Positions 62,028-64,000 of a stretch of 64,000 nucleotides of DNA are shown piece by piece (position 1 is the stretch's first letter; every line of letters starts with the position of its first letter). A program made the translations under genes and the position numbers. The DNA is from Phalacrocorax aristotelis (lineage: Eukaryota; Chordata; Aves; Suliformes; Phalacrocoracidae). Under the pieces are notes generated by a model that was not told the origin of the DNA, made no database searches, and saw only the letters and a list, made by a program, of their open reading frames with translations. The stretch covers positions 20,750,723 through 20,814,722 of the forward strand of contig NC_134282.1 in assembly GCF_949628215.1 (NCBI RefSeq), given 5' to 3'.

Positions 62028-62180
62028 AATTGCAACCTTCATGGCTACAGCTTGTTTCCAACACAGGAGAACCACATCCAGGAGCATAAACTGTGAAGTG
62101 ATGAGCAGAACCCTCAGCTGCCCCATGTGCTTTTCCCTGTACATGAAGATCAGCACAAGGAAGCTGGCTGGTGTCTCCAG
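62028..62180 (+). other. Exon-like segment B of a possible unannotated transcript
   Basis: Preceded by TGTGTTTTCCAG and ended by CTCCAG|GTAAGG. The only fully open frame needs one leading base, exactly what segment A at 59221 would supply. An ATG lies near its start. No family recognised. Confidence 0.2.
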
Positions 62181-62349
62181 GTAAGGTAAAAAGAGGTTTA
62201 GCAGGTCAATAAATAGCTGTCTGTTAGAGAAACTTGGGGTGGAGATCTTTGTGGTGGAGAATGAATCATGAACTTGTGGATTACCCAGTGTTCTTGTCTA
62301 AGAAAACAAACAATTTGTTGCCAATCTGGACAAATGGTGATTTTTTTAA

Positions 62350-62370
62350 TTTTTTTTTTTTTTTTTTTTT
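62350..62370 (+). repeat. T21 homopolymer
   Basis: Uninterrupted run of T after TTTTTTTAA; on the minus strand this is an A-run that could be a retroelement tail. Confidence 0.9.
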
Positions 62371-62512
62371 GTGAGCAGGACTCATTTAAAGCCAATGATG
62401 ACAGCATGTCTCATCCCAGGTTGTTATAAGAAATCCTACATTCAATTCAACCCTCTTAATAGCCTGCCTACTCTCCTGCTAGGAACAGAATGATAGTAAA
62501 TACTTTGTACCA

Positions 62513-62533
62513 TTTTTTTTTTTTTTCCCCCCC
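62513..62533 (+). repeat. T14-C7 homopyrimidine tract
   Basis: Fourteen T's passing directly into seven C's. Confidence 0.9.
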
Positions 62534-64000
62534 GTATTTCACATAACAGTACTGGCACTGATGGCTTGCACTGGTGCGCCCTAAATCCCAGCCGTAGAAG
62601 CAACGTGCTGCTGTTGACAGTGATGCTAGCAGGATTTAAAAGGCTGGTCGTTGTTTTCCTGGCAAGCCCTTCTGCAAGTCCCTTGGTGTCTCTCCACCAC
62701 CCCATCCCCAAAAGGCCAGGTGATGCCTCTTGGACACACAGGGCCATACCAGGCAACGGGAACCCAAGGGGACCAAAGCTGTGGCCCCTGCCACCTTTCT
62801 TGGCAGCACACAGCCTGTGCGCTGAGCCACCGCAGGTCAGAGGAAAGCCAACCTCAGTAACATCAGGGGCAAGTCTTGTTCTCAGGCAGTGATTCAATGT
62901 GGACCAAAACACCCACACCGTACGATATCAAAGCTTGCAGACAGCACAAGTGAAAAGTAATCTCCATGTACCTGATCTGTTGATTGATCGATGTTCCTCT
63001 GGGATGGATAAAGCTGTCTTATAGGTCTGGCCTGGCCCCTCACCTGCTCCTAGCAGAGGGGAATGGAGCCATTGGTATTGGTTCAGTTTCCATGGCTTTT
63101 GTAAAACTGTGTTTTGATGTTTGAATTTACCTGTATCTAATGTAGAAGGAGTCCTTTGTGCAACCCTGACGTTAACCATGGTAGGATGAGGCGTTAGTTT
63201 TACTCCTCTCTACTTCCAGGCAAAGTTTCTGCGTGCAGGCAGAAGGAAGGCAGGTTCGGGGAGTACTCTTCCAGCGCGCGGGGCCTGAGGAGGGGACGCA
63301 CACTGCTCCCTCGACCCTGTTAGAGGGTGATGTATCACCCTGCATGTGTGGTGTCGCACATAGCTCTCCATTTCTGTCTGCGTGTCTTCCCTAAGAAGAA
63401 GGATGTCTGTCTTAGCACCGCCTGTAAAAATTAGGAAATGGTGTTTTATAGCTTGGCAGGCATGGAAGCTGGGGCTTGACCACTGTGCCATGAGGGGATA
63501 GCATGTTCTCCCTTTCATTGTTTAAAATACGTTGATTTGAACACTATAACAGATTAAGGCACTGTGGGTGTTTAAACTTTCAGGATGATTGATCACCTCT
63601 CAGAGAGAGGCAGATGGTACCATGATGAGTTCCAGATCTTTTCAGTTGAGCATCTCCAGGGAAAGCTTTATGGACCAGGCTGGGAGGAGGGTGCTTTTAA
63701 TTTAATTATTTTTTAAAAAAAAAAACAATGTAGGTTTTCAAATCAAATCCTCTTGGCTCATAAACAGCAACTCTAAAAATTGACTCAGTTCAAAATAAAC
63801 TCCCTGACCTACTCTAGGTTATGGATCAGGTGAAAGGGCCTTGGTTCACAGTCCCCCCAAAGGCTTTGGGAAGGCTTGGAGTGGGTCAGACTTTGTGCCA
63901 TGGTCTCACCCAAGTGCTGCTGCATGGCCCCTGAAGGGAGCCCAGGTCTCCTCCCAGCCACGTGGCTTTGGACAGTGACCACTGCTTGGGTTACCCTACT

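Larger units (their letters stand above)
43976..64000. other. Intergenic region after FAM124B, no gene recognised
   Basis: About 20 kb that is more GC-rich than the CUL3 part. It is crowded with long chance open frames on both strands, none with domain-like content or codon bias. Short AT-rich, homeobox-motif-like blocks occur (about 46795-47000, 49060-49160, 58600-59200, 60380-60520). In other amniotes SERPINE2 follows FAM124B in this direction; no SERPINE2 exon is visible, so it must start beyond the window. Confidence 0.6.

Noticed and set aside
62442-62918. 158-codon open frame on -
   Set aside because: It runs through the T14-C7 tract and overlaps equally open frames on +. Nothing protein-like.
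43976-64000. SERPINE2 exons expected from amniote gene order
   Set aside because: I searched the open frames for serpin signatures (signal peptide start, serpin core and reactive-loop segments) and found none.

Overview
The window is vertebrate nuclear DNA, almost certainly from a bird. Genes are split by canonical GT-AG introns, and the repeats are CR1 LINE remnants. One near-consensus CR1 3' end carries the ATTCTATG-type terminal repeat that is typical of avian CR1. No bacterial, viral or CRISPR features were seen.

Layout. Bases 1-23060 hold the 3' three quarters of CUL3 (cullin-3) on the + strand, as twelve coding exons. They correspond to human residues 181-768 and, by the known human structure, to exons 5-16. 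All splice phases fit and the frame is intact. A 3' UTR follows, with several AATAAA signals between 23.3 and 24.1 kb. Bases of about 24.2-32.8 kb are intergenic. FAM124B, also on +, has two coding exons (38239-38967 and 41686-42321) joined in phase 0. They encode 454 residues. Its 3' UTR probably ends near the AATAAA at 43949. Candidate upstream exons lie at about 32.8-33.4 kb. From about 44 to 64 kb I see no gene. In other amniotes SERPINE2 follows FAM124B in this direction, but none of its exons is recognisable here. The order CUL3-FAM124B on one strand matches human 2q36.

What is unexpected: (1) a compact, very CpG-dense island (about 10.2-10.4 kb) inside an otherwise AT-rich CUL3 intron, carrying a CTCF-like core; (2) two exon-like segments upstream of FAM124B that would join in frame to its start, giving a possible 70-residue N-terminal extension; (3) two exon-like segments at 59.2 and 62.0 kb that are mutually in frame; (4) a perfect 14-bp inverted repeat at 56.2 kb; (5) CR1 copies of very different ages, including a roughly 0.9-kb ancient antisense copy in the FAM124B intron.

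How the genes work together: CUL3 is the scaffold of BTB-adaptor ubiquitin ligases. FAM124B is poorly characterised and nuclear. Nothing here indicates a joint pathway; they are syntenic neighbours. Comparisons with human proteins are from memory, not from a database search.
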